Shown: positions 34,029 to 43,280 of the stretch, one piece after another
How positions within the stretch are numbered: position 1 is the stretch's first letter
Layout: each line of letters begins with the position of its first letter
Source of the DNA: Gemmatimonadota bacterium
Lineage (GTDB): Bacteria > Gemmatimonadota > Gemmatimonadetes > Gemmatimonadales > GWC2-71-9
Direction: 5' to 3'
Length of the DNA: 60,533 bases
Assembly (NCBI GenBank): GCA_020351775.1
Contig: CP070666.1
Location: forward strand, 4,851,783 to 4,912,315
The notes under the pieces: generated by a model
The model's input: only the letters and a program-made list of their open reading frames with translations
The model's database searches: none
What the model was told of the DNA's origin: nothing
Program-made: the position numbers and the translations under genes

Positions 34029-35814
34029 AGTCGCGTCGTATCTCTGCCTGCTGACGATTGTGGGCGCACAGCCGGCGTCGGCGCAATCGGGGAGTGGCCT
34101 GGAGCTGGAGCGCCGCGGCCGCCATCACGAGGCGGCGGCCGCCTACCGCGAAACACTCGGCTCGGACCAGGCCAATGTGGGGGCGTGGCTCGGGCTGGAG
34201 AGGGTGCTGACCCGGCTGGGACGGCTGGAGACGATGATGTCGCTGCTCGATTCGGCGATCAGTCGCAGTCCAGCCAGCAACTTCTTGCGGGAGCTGGAGC
34301 TGCGGGCTTGGGCGGCCCTGGGCCAAGGCGACAGCGTCTCCGCAGCGGCAGAGCGGTGGATTGCCTATGCGCCAGAAATCCCCGATCCCTACCGTCACTG
34401 GGCTCGCACCGCCTCTCGCAGAGGAGAGAGTGCCCGTGCAATCCAGATACTGCTCGACGGAAGGGCGCGGCTTGGCGGGTCCGCCCTGGCGCCGGAACTG
34501 GCGCAGATGTATATGGCAGCCGGAGCATGGGCCGGCGCGGCCGAGGAATGGGCCGCGGCGGTGATGCTCGATGAGTCGCACACCACGGCGGCGGCCGCCG
34601 GCTTGAGGCAAGCGCCCGAGCTGCAACGCGATCGTATCCTCATGATTCTGGTCGACCCCCACCGCGAAAAGGTCGTGCACCGTCTCGGTGCCGAAGTACT
34701 GGTTTCTTGGAATCGGCCGGAAGAGGGGTGGACCTTGCTCGACAGTGCGCTGCCCGCCGATCGAACCAGGGCGGCTACCAGTCTCAGCCGTTTCGCGGAC
34801 CGGACGGTGCGAATCGGGACACCCGGAGCGGCTCGGGCACGAGCGTATGCGCTGGAGCGTTTGGCCGAGCTCACCCAAGGTGCCGCATCCGAGAGGGCCA
34901 GGGTCGGGGCAGCCCAGGCGTTTGCTGACGCGGGTGATCTCGCGGCAGCACGCCGCATGTTGGAGACCTTGGCTACGGCAGATGCTCCGCCGGGCGACGC
35001 CGCGTCGGCGATGGCGACTCTGATCAGGGTGACGCTAGAGTCGGGCCGGCTGGAAGAGGCCGACACCCGATTCCGCGTGTGGGAGGAGCGTCTGCGAGCA
35101 GATGACACGGAGCGCCTGCGCCAGTCGCTCGCTAGTGCATGGATTCGACGCGGAGAGCTCGGTCGGGCAGAGCAGCTGCTGGCTGCGGATTCGAGCATTG
35201 CCGCGCTGGCGATCCGGGGCTGGCTGGCGCTGTATCGCGGCGATCTATTCGGCGCGACCGAGTATTTCAGGGCGGCCGGTCCTCGCGCTGGCTCGCGCGA
35301 GGAGGCTACCCGCAGGACCGCTATCCTCGCGTTGCTGCAGAATGTCAGGCGCGATTCGCTGCCCCGGCTGGGTCGAGCGATGTTGTTGTTGGAGCAGGGC
35401 GACACGAGCGAGGCGGTTGACCATATGGCGGAGGCCGCGACGCATCTGGACGACGTTGGAGGGCGTGCTCACCTGTTGGCGTTTGCTGGCAGGCTGTGTG
35501 TCGCACGGAGTGATTTTGGCCGCGCGGAATCGCTGCTGCAGCGGGCGCTGGCCGCCGACTCGGTCGGGTCGGCCGCACCGGCTGCCGAGTACGCCCTGGC
35601 GGTGACGTACGTTGAAACTGGTCGCCCGGAAGCGGCGGTGCGGCAACTGGAGCATCTGATCCTGAGTCACGCTGGCAGCGCAGTGGTGCCGGAAGCCCGG
35701 AGAATGTTGGATCAGGTACGAGGTGCGATTCCCAGGGCCGACGCTGGTGAGTCTGCACCCAAGCGCGATCCTCTGATCGAGGATCGCGTGTTTCGCGGGG
35801 GGAGCGCTGTGTGA
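34015..35814 (+). CDS. Exported TPR-repeat protein
   Basis: A 599-residue protein, GTG start at 34015 overlapping the previous gene by 14 bases. The signal peptide is RVASYLCLLTIVGAQPASAQ. From residue 27 there are about ten helix pairs of TPR character (LELERRGRHHEAAAAYRETL, GAWLGLERVLTRLGRLETMMSLL, AVDHMAEAATHLDDVGGRAHLLAFAGRLCVARSDFGRAESLLQRAL, AEYALAVTYVETGRPEAAVRQLEHLIL). TPR proteins are scaffolds; here it is probably periplasmic and acts with the adjacent DUF4159/DUF4175 proteins. No enzymatic motif was seen. Confidence 0.75.
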   Translation: MGAPRVASYLCLLTIVGAQPASAQSGSGLELERRGRHHEAAAAYRETLGSDQANVGAWLGLERVLTRLGRLETMMSLLDSAISRSPASNFLRELELRAWAALGQGDSVSAAAERWIAYAPEIPDPYRHWARTASRRGESARAIQILLDGRARLGGSALAPELAQMYMAAGAWAGAAEEWAAAVMLDESHTTAAAAGLRQAPELQRDRILMILVDPHREKVVHRLGAEVLVSWNRPEEGWTLLDSALPADRTRAATSLSRFADRTVRIGTPGAARARAYALERLAELTQGAASERARVGAAQAFADAGDLAAARRMLETLATADAPPGDAASAMATLIRVTLESGRLEEADTRFRVWEERLRADDTERLRQSLASAWIRRGELGRAEQLLAADSSIAALAIRGWLALYRGDLFGATEYFRAAGPRAGSREEATRRTAILALLQNVRRDSLPRLGRAMLLLEQGDTSEAVDHMAEAATHLDDVGGRAHLLAFAGRLCVARSDFGRAESLLQRALAADSVGSAAPAAEYALAVTYVETGRPEAAVRQLEHLILSHAGSAVVPEARRMLDQVRGAIPRADAGESAPKRDPLIEDRVFRGGSAV

Positions 35815-37133
35815 TCGGCCGGCGGAGTTTCCTCAGGGTGCTGGGATCCGCGGGGCTGTCCCATATGGCCGCACCTGCGGTCCTCTCCGCGCGGCCGCTG
35901 AGCTCCGCCATGCGACCAGGTACCGGCCAGGGCGCCTCTCTCCTAGTACCGATGGACGATCGGCAGTCGAATCATCTGAAAGCCTATGGGGTGACCTACC
36001 GATCTCTCGGGCGCGGCGGTACCGCCGAGTGGCTGCTCAACTACAGGGATGGCAGTTTCCTTTTGCCGGATGGCTCAGCTGTAAGGCGGGATGCCGCGTT
36101 GTCCGGGGTCGCATGCGAACCGTTATCCCCCGGCGGGCTGGTCGACATCCGCGGAGTGATCCAGGCGAACAACATGGACGCCGTGCCGTTGGAGAAAGCG
36201 CCCAAGGTGGCCGTCTATGTGCCTCCGAGCGCGGCACCTTGGGATGACGCAGTGACAATGGCACTGCAGTACGCCGGGATCGAATACGCCAAGGTGTGGG
36301 ATCCGGAAGTCGTCGCGGGGAGGCTACAGGATTACGAGTGGCTACACTTGCATCACGAGGATTTCACCGGGCAATTCTCCAAATTCTACCTAATGTACTC
36401 CGGATCGGCATGGCTGGCCGAGATGGTACGCCAGAATGCTCGCACAGCTAGGGACCTCGGGTTCGGCACGGTTGCCGCACTCAAGAAGGGTGTGGCCGAG
36501 GGCATTCGCCGCTTCGTGGAACAGGGCGGCTTCCTGTTCGCGATGTGCACGGCCACGGAGACTCTCGAGATAGCGTTGGCGGCGCGCGACGTGGATGTGG
36601 CGGCGCAATACAGCGATGGTACGCCCATGGACGCACGCGCGTCGGAGCTACTGGAATGGAGCCGGACCTTCGCCTTCGAGAACGTCGTGCTCGAGCGGTC
36701 TCCGTCGACCGCGAGCTTCTCGAACATCGACGGTCATCAAGTGAATAGCCCGGCGCGCCGCCAGGTGCTGGGTGCCTTCCGGTTGTTCAATTTCAGTGCG
36801 AAGATAGATCCCGTTCCCACGATGCTGGTTCAGTGTCATCGTCAGGTGATTCCCGATTTCTACGGGCTCACCACCTCGTTCAGCCGCAGCACGTTGAAGC
36901 CGGGGGTCACGATTCTAGCTGATGAGAACGGGGCACCGTGGGTCAAATACATTCACGGGGACTACGGTGACGGTACGTGGACCTTCCTCGGCGGGCATGA
37001 CCCGGAGGATCCGCAGCACCAGATCGGCGATCCGCCGACAGACCTGTCGCTCTACCCCAACTCACCCGGCTACCGGCTCATATTGAACAACGTTCTCTTT
37101 CCCGCCGCTCAGAAGCGCGAGCTCAAGACGTGA
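35811..37133 (+). CDS. Tat-exported protein of the family often labelled asparagine synthetase B, function unknown
   Basis: A 440-residue protein whose N-terminus, GRRSFLRVLGSAGLSH...AAPAVLSA, is a twin-arginine signal, so it is exported folded. The next part, LVPMDDRQSNHLKAYGVTYRSLGRGGTAEWLLNYRDGSF, is a signature I recall from proteins in FCB bacteria that databases label asparagine synthetase B. I see no N-terminal Cys nucleophile or synthetase P-loop, so that label looks wrong. The later FVEQGGFLFAMCTATETLEIALAARDVDV and YGDGTWTFLGGHDPEDPQHQIGD suggest a GATase-like Rossmann fold similar in style to DUF4159. It overlaps both neighbours by four bases. Confidence 0.65.
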   Translation: MIGRRSFLRVLGSAGLSHMAAPAVLSARPLSSAMRPGTGQGASLLVPMDDRQSNHLKAYGVTYRSLGRGGTAEWLLNYRDGSFLLPDGSAVRRDAALSGVACEPLSPGGLVDIRGVIQANNMDAVPLEKAPKVAVYVPPSAAPWDDAVTMALQYAGIEYAKVWDPEVVAGRLQDYEWLHLHHEDFTGQFSKFYLMYSGSAWLAEMVRQNARTARDLGFGTVAALKKGVAEGIRRFVEQGGFLFAMCTATETLEIALAARDVDVAAQYSDGTPMDARASELLEWSRTFAFENVVLERSPSTASFSNIDGHQVNSPARRQVLGAFRLFNFSAKIDPVPTMLVQCHRQVIPDFYGLTTSFSRSTLKPGVTILADENGAPWVKYIHGDYGDGTWTFLGGHDPEDPQHQIGDPPTDLSLYPNSPGYRLILNNVLFPAAQKRELKT

Positions 37134-39646
37134 CGGATATCGCGCCAGCTGTTCGTGACCTTGTGGCGTCCGAGATCGCTGCAACAGGAGGCCGCGAGGT
37201 TTCATTCGTGGCGGACGTCGACGCAGCCGGCACCATCACATATGCCAGCGCGGTCGCTCGCGGCACGGCAGCGGCCGTACTCGCTCTACCGGGGGTTGCA
37301 GCCCGGGGGCAGATGGTACTCCACAATCACCCCAGCGGCTTGCTCGAGCCGTCGCAGGCGGACCTCGAGGTTGCCGCCAGGCTTCATTTTGATGGCATCG
37401 GGTTCGGCATCATCAACAACGACGCATCTCAGCTCTCGGTCGTGGTCGAGGTACCACGCGCCAAGAGCTACGCGCAGCTCGATCCTGTTGCCACTGCCGA
37501 TCTGCTAGCTGTGGACGGTCCCGTTGCAGGTGTGCTGGGGCAATTCGAAAACCGTCGCAGTCAGCGGGATATGGCCTCGTTCGTGTCGGACACGTACAAT
37601 GAGGGGGGAGTATCGCTGCTGGAGTCAGGTACGGGCGTCGGTAAGTCCTTCGCCTATCTGGTACCCGCGATCCGCTGGGCGCAGATGAATGATGGCGAAC
37701 GTACCGTCGTATCCACCAATACCATCAATCTGCAGGAGCAGCTGGTAGGTAAGGACCTTCCACTGCTTGCCCGTGCGTTCGGCGACGACGAAGCCGAGCC
37801 GACGTTTGCGTTGCTCAAGGGTTGGTCCAACTACATCTGTCTCAATCGTCTGCAAGTGGCCCAGGGTGGTCAGGCTTCGCTGCTGGAGCCCGACCGTCAG
37901 GGCGAACTGGAGGTTCTGGCGGACTGGGCAGCACACACTGGCGACGGTTCGCTGGCCGACTTGCCCGACGTACCCTCGCCTGAGGTGTGGGACGAAGTGT
38001 GCGCCGAGGCCGATCTCTGCACGCGGCAGGAGTGCCCGTACTATGATCGTTGTTTTGTGATCAACGCTCACGTCTCAGCAGCTGCTGCCGATGTAGTGGT
38101 CGTGAACCATCATCTTCTCACCGCTGATCTGGCGGTGCGCCGCGTACAGAACAACTGGTTGGAGAAGGCCGTGCTGCCGTTCTACAGGCGGCTGATCATC
38201 GACGAGGCTCACCACTTAGAGGACGTGGCTGCGAAGCATCTCGGAGCGCAGGTGACTTCGCGCGGCCTCGGCCGCCTGCTGAGCCGGTTGGAGCGCGGTG
38301 GCAGGGGTCTCATCCCGACACTGGTGGCCGAATTGCGCGGTAGAGACGATCAAGCCAGCAGAGCATCGCTGGACCTGTTGCGCAAGACGCTGCTGCCGGA
38401 GGTCGGCGACGCCCGTACCTACGCCGATCGGGTGTTTGCCATCCTGTGCGAACGGCTCGCATCATCGGACGATGAGGTGCAACGACTCGACGACTCGTTC
38501 GCCGCAGACGAGATCTGGGAGCAGGGGCTAGACGTGGCGGTCGACAACCTGGTGCGGGTGCTGGCCAGGCTGGCCGAGGGTGTGGAGGCCATCGTCGACC
38601 GCATGCAGCTTGACGAGGATCCCGATCGCCGGTCCCAGTTGGTGCAGGAGCTGCGCGGCGTGGTACGCCGGTTCCAGTCAATGACCGACGCGATCCTCCT
38701 GGCGCTGCGGCCCCAATCAGATGCACAGCTGGTTCGCTGGCTCGATCGCAGAGGTAACCGTCCGGCCGGGAACCTCCCGTTCCACATCGGACTCGCTGCT
38801 GTGCCCTTGGATCTGGCGCCCGTGCTCCGGGAGTCGTTGTTCGACCGGATTGACACCGTTGTGCTCACGAGTGCAACGCTCGCGACCGGTGGTGACTTCT
38901 CTTTTCTCAAGGAACGGCTGGGTCTCGATCGAGCTCCGGATCCGATCAAACACGAGGAATCACTCCCGTCTCCGTTCGATTTCTCCCGCCAATGCTTGTT
39001 CGGCGTTCCTACGGACTTCCCCGATCCCCGGAGTGACGAGGAAGGGCACGGCAATGCGTTGGCTGAAGCACTGCTGGATCTGGCACATGCTGCAGATGGA
39101 GGCATGTTTGTGTTGTTCACCAGCTATGCGGCTTTGCGGCGAGCAGCGGTCGCAGTCAAAGGGTCGATCGGCGGCCGCTGGCCGGTACTGGTGCAGGGTG
39201 AGGGCCAGCGAGACCATCTGTTGCGGCGGTTTCGTGAAGCGGGGTCGGCCATCTTGTTCGGGACCGATAGCTTCTGGGAAGGTGTAGATGTACCTGGGAG
39301 ATCGTTGCGCGTCTTGGTATTGGCCAAGCTTCCCTTCAAGGTTCCGAGCGAGCCGCTCACGGCAGCTCGGCTGGAAGCGCTCGCCGGCCGTGGTGTGGAT
39401 GGATTCAGTCACTATCTGCTGCCCCACGCCGCGCTCAAGCTCAAGCAGGGATTCGGGCGGCTGATACGGTCCTCGTCCGATGTCGGAGTGGTGATGTTGA
39501 TGGACCCGAGAGTGACCAGGCGGAACTACGGCAACCTGTTGCTTGCATCGCTGCCGCCGGCGACGCGGTCGATCGGACCCTGGTCCGAACTCCGGTCCAC
39601 GGCGGAGGAGTTCTTTGCGCAGCATGGAATCGGAGCCCCGGTATGA
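37130..39646 (+). CDS. JAMM (RadC/MPN+-like) domain fused to a DinG-type iron-sulphur helicase
   Basis: An 838-residue protein with an unusual layout. Residues 15-110 carry a complete JAMM metal motif: Glu23, then H65-N-H67-P-S-G with S75 and D78, in the style of RadC. From 140 on is an XPD/DinG superfamily-2 helicase: Walker A ESGTGVGKS (165-173), DEAH (358-361), late motifs LTSATL, LFGTDSFWEGVDVPG and GFGRLIRSSSDVGVVMLMDPR. Four cysteines, C237, C297, C302 and C308, match E. coli DinG spacing (x4 and x5 in the last three) and should hold a 4Fe-4S cluster. In other DinG relatives the N-terminus is an exonuclease domain; here it is JAMM. Overlaps of four bases on both sides tie it to neighbours. 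Confidence 0.9.
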   Translation: MTDIAPAVRDLVASEIAATGGREVSFVADVDAAGTITYASAVARGTAAAVLALPGVAARGQMVLHNHPSGLLEPSQADLEVAARLHFDGIGFGIINNDASQLSVVVEVPRAKSYAQLDPVATADLLAVDGPVAGVLGQFENRRSQRDMASFVSDTYNEGGVSLLESGTGVGKSFAYLVPAIRWAQMNDGERTVVSTNTINLQEQLVGKDLPLLARAFGDDEAEPTFALLKGWSNYICLNRLQVAQGGQASLLEPDRQGELEVLADWAAHTGDGSLADLPDVPSPEVWDEVCAEADLCTRQECPYYDRCFVINAHVSAAAADVVVVNHHLLTADLAVRRVQNNWLEKAVLPFYRRLIIDEAHHLEDVAAKHLGAQVTSRGLGRLLSRLERGGRGLIPTLVAELRGRDDQASRASLDLLRKTLLPEVGDARTYADRVFAILCERLASSDDEVQRLDDSFAADEIWEQGLDVAVDNLVRVLARLAEGVEAIVDRMQLDEDPDRRSQLVQELRGVVRRFQSMTDAILLALRPQSDAQLVRWLDRRGNRPAGNLPFHIGLAAVPLDLAPVLRESLFDRIDTVVLTSATLATGGDFSFLKERLGLDRAPDPIKHEESLPSPFDFSRQCLFGVPTDFPDPRSDEEGHGNALAEALLDLAHAADGGMFVLFTSYAALRRAAVAVKGSIGGRWPVLVQGEGQRDHLLRRFREAGSAILFGTDSFWEGVDVPGRSLRVLVLAKLPFKVPSEPLTAARLEALAGRGVDGFSHYLLPHAALKLKQGFGRLIRSSSDVGVVMLMDPRVTRRNYGNLLLASLPPATRSIGPWSELRSTAEEFFAQHGIGAPV

Positions 39647-40830
39647 GCAGAACCAGTGATCGGCTTGGCAGGCTGCCGTACTATGCTGTCAATGAATTGG
39701 CGGCAGCCAAGAAACGGATGTTGGCCGAGGGTGTCGATGTCATCGATCTCAGTGTGGGAGACGCCGATATACCGCCACCGGAAGTCGCGGTCCGCACGCT
39801 GCATGAGGCGTTGTCCGATCAGGCTATGAGCCGATACTCGTTCCAAATCGGTCTCATCGAATTCCGCGAGGCCGTGGCGCGCTACATGGAGCGACGCTTT
39901 GGGGTCGTGGTCGATCCCATGGCGGAGGTGCTTCCGCTGATCGGATCCAAGAACGGTCTGTCGCACTTGCCGTTTGCCATCCTCAACACGGGCGACATCT
40001 GCATCATACCGGAACCGGGCTACCCGGGCTATTTCGGGACGTATCTGACGGATGCGGAGGTTCTGCCCTATCCTCTTAGGGCCGAGCGGCAGTTCCTGAT
40101 CGAGTTGGAAGACCTGAGCGCGGACCAGCTGGCGCGGACGGGATTGGCGTTCCTGAACTATCCCAACAACCCCACGTCGGCGATTGCACCGCGGGATTAC
40201 CTGGAGCGGACTGTTCGTGCCTGTCACGAACACGACATAGTGCTGGCGTACGACAATCCCTATTGCGAGATGACCTTCGATGGCTACGTGGCTCCCAGCG
40301 TTCTTGAGATCCCCACAGCTCGGGACGTCACGCTCGAATTTCACTCGCTGTCGAAGAGCTTCTGCATGACGGGCTGGAGGTTGGGTTGGGCGGTCGGTTC
40401 CTCCGAGCTGATTGCCGCGCTCCAGAAGGTGAAGAGCTATGTGGATACCGGTCCGTTCCTGGCCGTGCAGCGTGCCGGTGCGGCGGTGCTCGACAATGCC
40501 GAGCCGTTGGTCGCGGAGATGCAGCGTGAGTTTCAGGAACGGCGTGACGCAGCAGTGCGTTGTTTCAGAGAGGTGGGCTTCGAGGTCGAGGCACCCAAGG
40601 CTACGATGTACCTTTGGATCGAGCTGCCAAGTGGAGTGACCTCGGTCGACTTCGCCCAGCGAGTCCTGGAAGAGCAAGGCGTGGCGGTGCTACCGGGTTC
40701 GGCCCTGGGATCGAGTGGAGAGGGGTACTTTCGGATTGCACTGACTGTTGGGGCCGAGCGGACCCGTGAGGCTGCCGCCCGGATCGGCCGAGTTCTCAAC
40801 GAGGTGAGAGAAACGAGTGCGCGAGCTTAA
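39643..40830 (+). CDS. Class I/II PLP aminotransferase, DapL/AspC-like
   Basis: A 395-residue fold-type I aminotransferase. VDVIDLSVGDADIPPPEVAV opens the domain; GSKNGLSHLPFAILNTGDICIIPEPGYPGY, LAFLNYPNNPTSA, IVLAYDNPYCEM and the Schiff-base lysine K238 in HSLSKSFCMTGWRLGW follow. The pattern is closest to LL-diaminopimelate and aspartate aminotransferases of the AT-Ib/DapL group, but substrate cannot be fixed from sequence. It overlaps the helicase by four bases and the next gene by 14. Confidence 0.9.
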   Translation: MSRTSDRLGRLPYYAVNELAAAKKRMLAEGVDVIDLSVGDADIPPPEVAVRTLHEALSDQAMSRYSFQIGLIEFREAVARYMERRFGVVVDPMAEVLPLIGSKNGLSHLPFAILNTGDICIIPEPGYPGYFGTYLTDAEVLPYPLRAERQFLIELEDLSADQLARTGLAFLNYPNNPTSAIAPRDYLERTVRACHEHDIVLAYDNPYCEMTFDGYVAPSVLEIPTARDVTLEFHSLSKSFCMTGWRLGWAVGSSELIAALQKVKSYVDTGPFLAVQRAGAAVLDNAEPLVAEMQREFQERRDAAVRCFREVGFEVEAPKATMYLWIELPSGVTSVDFAQRVLEEQGVAVLPGSALGSSGEGYFRIALTVGAERTREAAARIGRVLNEVRETSARA

Positions 40831-41701
40831 TTTCCGGCTGCCCGATCCGGAACCGCCCCAACCAGGTTGGGGTGCGGTGGGGGTCGCCGCGCACGCAATC
40901 GTGATTGCGCTTCTCGTCGGGACGGTAGGCCGTAGTGTCGTGGAGAAGACCGCAACCTTCCTCGATCTCGGCGGAAGCATGGAGGGGGCAAGGGAGTTCG
41001 TGTTGCCGCCGCTCTCAGAATCGGTGGTGCTGACCCCCGGGAGTGCGAGCGAGCCGGTACTTGAAGCAGCCGATACGGCTTCCGGTTATACGGTAATCGT
41101 AGCGCCTCGGGTCATCCCCATCGGTGTTCCCCCACGCCTCCCGACGCTCTCCGAGTACGATCCAGTTGTAGGGTCGGCGCCGGTGATCGGTGTGAGCCGC
41201 GGCACTGGGAATCTCTGGGTCGGTCCGTTGGAAGGCAGATTAGGCGTGGTGGGACCGTCGCCGGATATGGCGACCCACGTCGCCAGGGTCGACTCAGCGG
41301 TGAAGGCAATTGTACTGGCTTACATCGACTCGATGCCGGCCGACAGCTTCGCAACTCCACCTATGGCCTCACCGTGGGTGACCGAAACGGAGGACGGCAA
41401 GACCTGGGGTGTGGACCCGGGCTGGATCTACCTGGGAGATTTCAAGCTGCCATCGGCTCTGTTGGCACTGCTACCTTTGCCACAAGGGAACATCGACTTG
41501 GCACGGGGGGAGGCGGAGTTGATGCGCATTCGCCAGGAGATCATGGTAGCGGCCCGCCAGGCCCAGGCAAACGCGGACATTAATCGCTACATCAAGGAGA
41601 TTCGCAAGCGCAAAGACGCCGAGCGCCAGGCACGGCTCGCGGCCGAAGCGGCGAGGAAGGGTGTAAAGAAGGATACGATCAAGCCGACACCGGGACTCTG
41701 A
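40817..41701 (+). CDS. Single-pass membrane protein, unrecognised
   Basis: A 294-residue protein starting at GTG 40817. A proline-rich cytosolic start (DPEPPQPGW) precedes one membrane helix (about 20-37). The periplasmic part is Pro/Gly/Ser-rich and then has WVGPLEGRLGVVGPS, VARVDSAVKAIVLAYIDS and TWGVDPGWIYLGDFKLPSALLALLPLP, ending in a basic charged helix (YIKEIRKRKDAERQARLAAEAARKG). The layout recalls TonB-like or envelope energiser proteins but no TonB domain is visible. It is last in the run and is followed by a terminator. Confidence 0.6.
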   Translation: MRELNFRLPDPEPPQPGWGAVGVAAHAIVIALLVGTVGRSVVEKTATFLDLGGSMEGAREFVLPPLSESVVLTPGSASEPVLEAADTASGYTVIVAPRVIPIGVPPRLPTLSEYDPVVGSAPVIGVSRGTGNLWVGPLEGRLGVVGPSPDMATHVARVDSAVKAIVLAYIDSMPADSFATPPMASPWVTETEDGKTWGVDPGWIYLGDFKLPSALLALLPLPQGNIDLARGEAELMRIRQEIMVAARQAQANADINRYIKEIRKRKDAERQARLAAEAARKGVKKDTIKPTPGL

Positions 41702-41730
41702 TCAGTCGAGTCGCTTGACGTGAACACCTG

Positions 41731-41757
41731 ACCCCGGGGTGTCTCCTGGGGTTTTTG
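41731..41757 (+). terminator. Rho-independent terminator after the DUF4159-to-membrane-protein run
   Basis: ACCCCGGG (41731-41738) pairs with CCTGGGGT (41745-41752) around a six-base loop, with one G-U pair, and is followed by a T run ending TTTTTG. It lies 30 bases after the stop of the last gene of the plus-strand run. Confidence 0.75.
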
Positions 41758-41844
41758 TATTGCCAGGGATCGGAACCTCCGGCTGTGCCGGATTCGTGTG
41801 TCGCGGGCTGAGGAACGCGCGTTCGGCCGCCACGGTCGGTTGGC

Positions 41845-41868
41845 GCGTCCTTCCGGGACGCTGTTTCT
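41845..41868 (+). terminator. Second weak hairpin with T-rich tail
   Basis: GCGTCC-TTCCG-GGACGC (41845-41861) followed by TGTTTCTT. It would back up the terminator at 41731; the T run is broken, so support is modest. Confidence 0.3.
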
Positions 41869-41902
41869 TGGCCGAGCTCTGCCTTACTGGGCCAGGACCG
41901 GC

Positions 41903-43234
41903 TCAACCAGACTGCTGCTGACGCATTCTGAGCACCGCGTCGATCCGGGCCAGGCTCTCCGCGCGGCCCACCACATCCAACAGGATGTGGATGCCTTCGG
42001 AGACAGTTGTGCCAGTGATCGCCACTCGGATTGGCTGAAATATCTTGCCGGGCCCAAGCCCGAGAGAGTCTGCCAAGCTTCGCAGCTCCCGCTCGAGGCG
42101 CTCGGGTCGCCAGGCCGAATCGTCCAATCCGGCCAGCAGGTTGCGCGTGGCCTCGAGTGACGAGTAGAACTCTTGCGGATCCTTTGCAATGAGCTTGGTT
42201 GCCTTCTCATCGTCGCGCTTGATGAACCTTGAGTCGAGACGCACGGCAGCACGTTCGGCAACGTCCATTGTAGTGCGGGCGCGTTCGCGGTTCACGTCCA
42301 CAGCACGTACCAGTTGCGCGCGTGGCACGCTTCGAGGATCGAAGCCCAGGCGTCTCATTTCCGGCTCCACTAGGTGCATCAACTCCTCGACCGCAGTGCG
42401 GCTCAAGTACTGACCGTTCATCCACTCCAGCTTGGTGATATCGAAGATGGCGCTCTTGCGTTGTACATCTGCCAATGAGAATGCCTGTATTAGATCGTCG
42501 ATCTTGAAGAAGAGCTCGCGCTCGTCTTTCGGGTTCCAGCCGAGCAGCGCCAGGAAGTTGCGGAGCGCCTCCGGCAGGATGCCGAGTTTCTTGTAGTCGC
42601 CGACGGCGGTGGCACCGTGACGCTTCGAAAGCTTACGGCCATCCGGCCCGTGTATCATCGGCACGTGAGCGAAGACTGGGGGCGTGTGTCCCAACGCCTC
42701 AAATACCGCGATCTGTTTAGGTGTGTTCGATATGTGGTCTGCTCCCCGAATCACATGAGAGATCTGCATGCTGAGATCGTCGGCCACGACCGTGAAGTTG
42801 TAGGTGGGAGTCCTGTCCGAACGCAGGATCACCCAATCCTGAATGTCGGCCCCGTGGAAGCTGATGTGACCACCAACCGCATCCTCCCAAGCGATCTCAT
42901 GGTGGGGCATTCGGAATCGCACTGCGCCGTCGTCGACATAGGCGTCGCCTTTGGTCAGCAGCTCGTCTGCTAGGGCCTGGTGCCGTTCGAGTCCCTCGCC
43001 TTGGAAGACGATGTCTTCGTCCCAATCGAGGCCGATCCAGGTCAGTCCGTCGCGGATTACCTGGGTGTGCTCCTCTGAGGACCGCTGGCGGTCCGTGTCC
43101 TCGATCCGCAGTAGGAACTTGCCACCGGCTTGGCGAGCGAAGAGCCAGTTGAATAGGGCAGTTCTCGCCCCCCCGACGTGCAAATATCCGGTTGGTGACG
43201 GCGCGAATCGAACTCGAATCGGATCCTGAGACAT
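41903..43234 (-). CDS. gltX: Glutamyl-tRNA synthetase
   Basis: A 443-residue class I synthetase. RVRFAPSPTGYLHVGGARTALFNWLFAR holds the HIGH-like signature (H19-V-G-G), LLRIEDTDRQRSSEEHTQVIRDGL follows, then VLRSDRTPTYNFTVVADDLSMQISHVIRGADHISNTPKQIAVFEALG and KLSKRHGATAVGDYKKLGILPEALRNFLALLGW with the KMSKS-like KLSKR. The C-terminal anticodon-binding region is shorter than in many GltX, and there is no zinc-binding Cys set. ATG 43234 is the natural start; the frame is open to 43360 through a repeat-rich, non-coding stretch. Confidence 0.95.
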   Translation of the reverse strand: MSQDPIRVRFAPSPTGYLHVGGARTALFNWLFARQAGGKFLLRIEDTDRQRSSEEHTQVIRDGLTWIGLDWDEDIVFQGEGLERHQALADELLTKGDAYVDDGAVRFRMPHHEIAWEDAVGGHISFHGADIQDWVILRSDRTPTYNFTVVADDLSMQISHVIRGADHISNTPKQIAVFEALGHTPPVFAHVPMIHGPDGRKLSKRHGATAVGDYKKLGILPEALRNFLALLGWNPKDERELFFKIDDLIQAFSLADVQRKSAIFDITKLEWMNGQYLSRTAVEELMHLVEPEMRRLGFDPRSVPRAQLVRAVDVNRERARTTMDVAERAAVRLDSRFIKRDDEKATKLIAKDPQEFYSSLEATRNLLAGLDDSAWRPERLERELRSLADSLGLGPGKIFQPIRVAITGTTVSEGIHILLDVVGRAESLARIDAVLRMRQQQSG

Positions 43235-43280
43235 TGCTGTCGATGTTTGCCTTTCCAGCTGTATGCCCCGCCTGCTCCAT

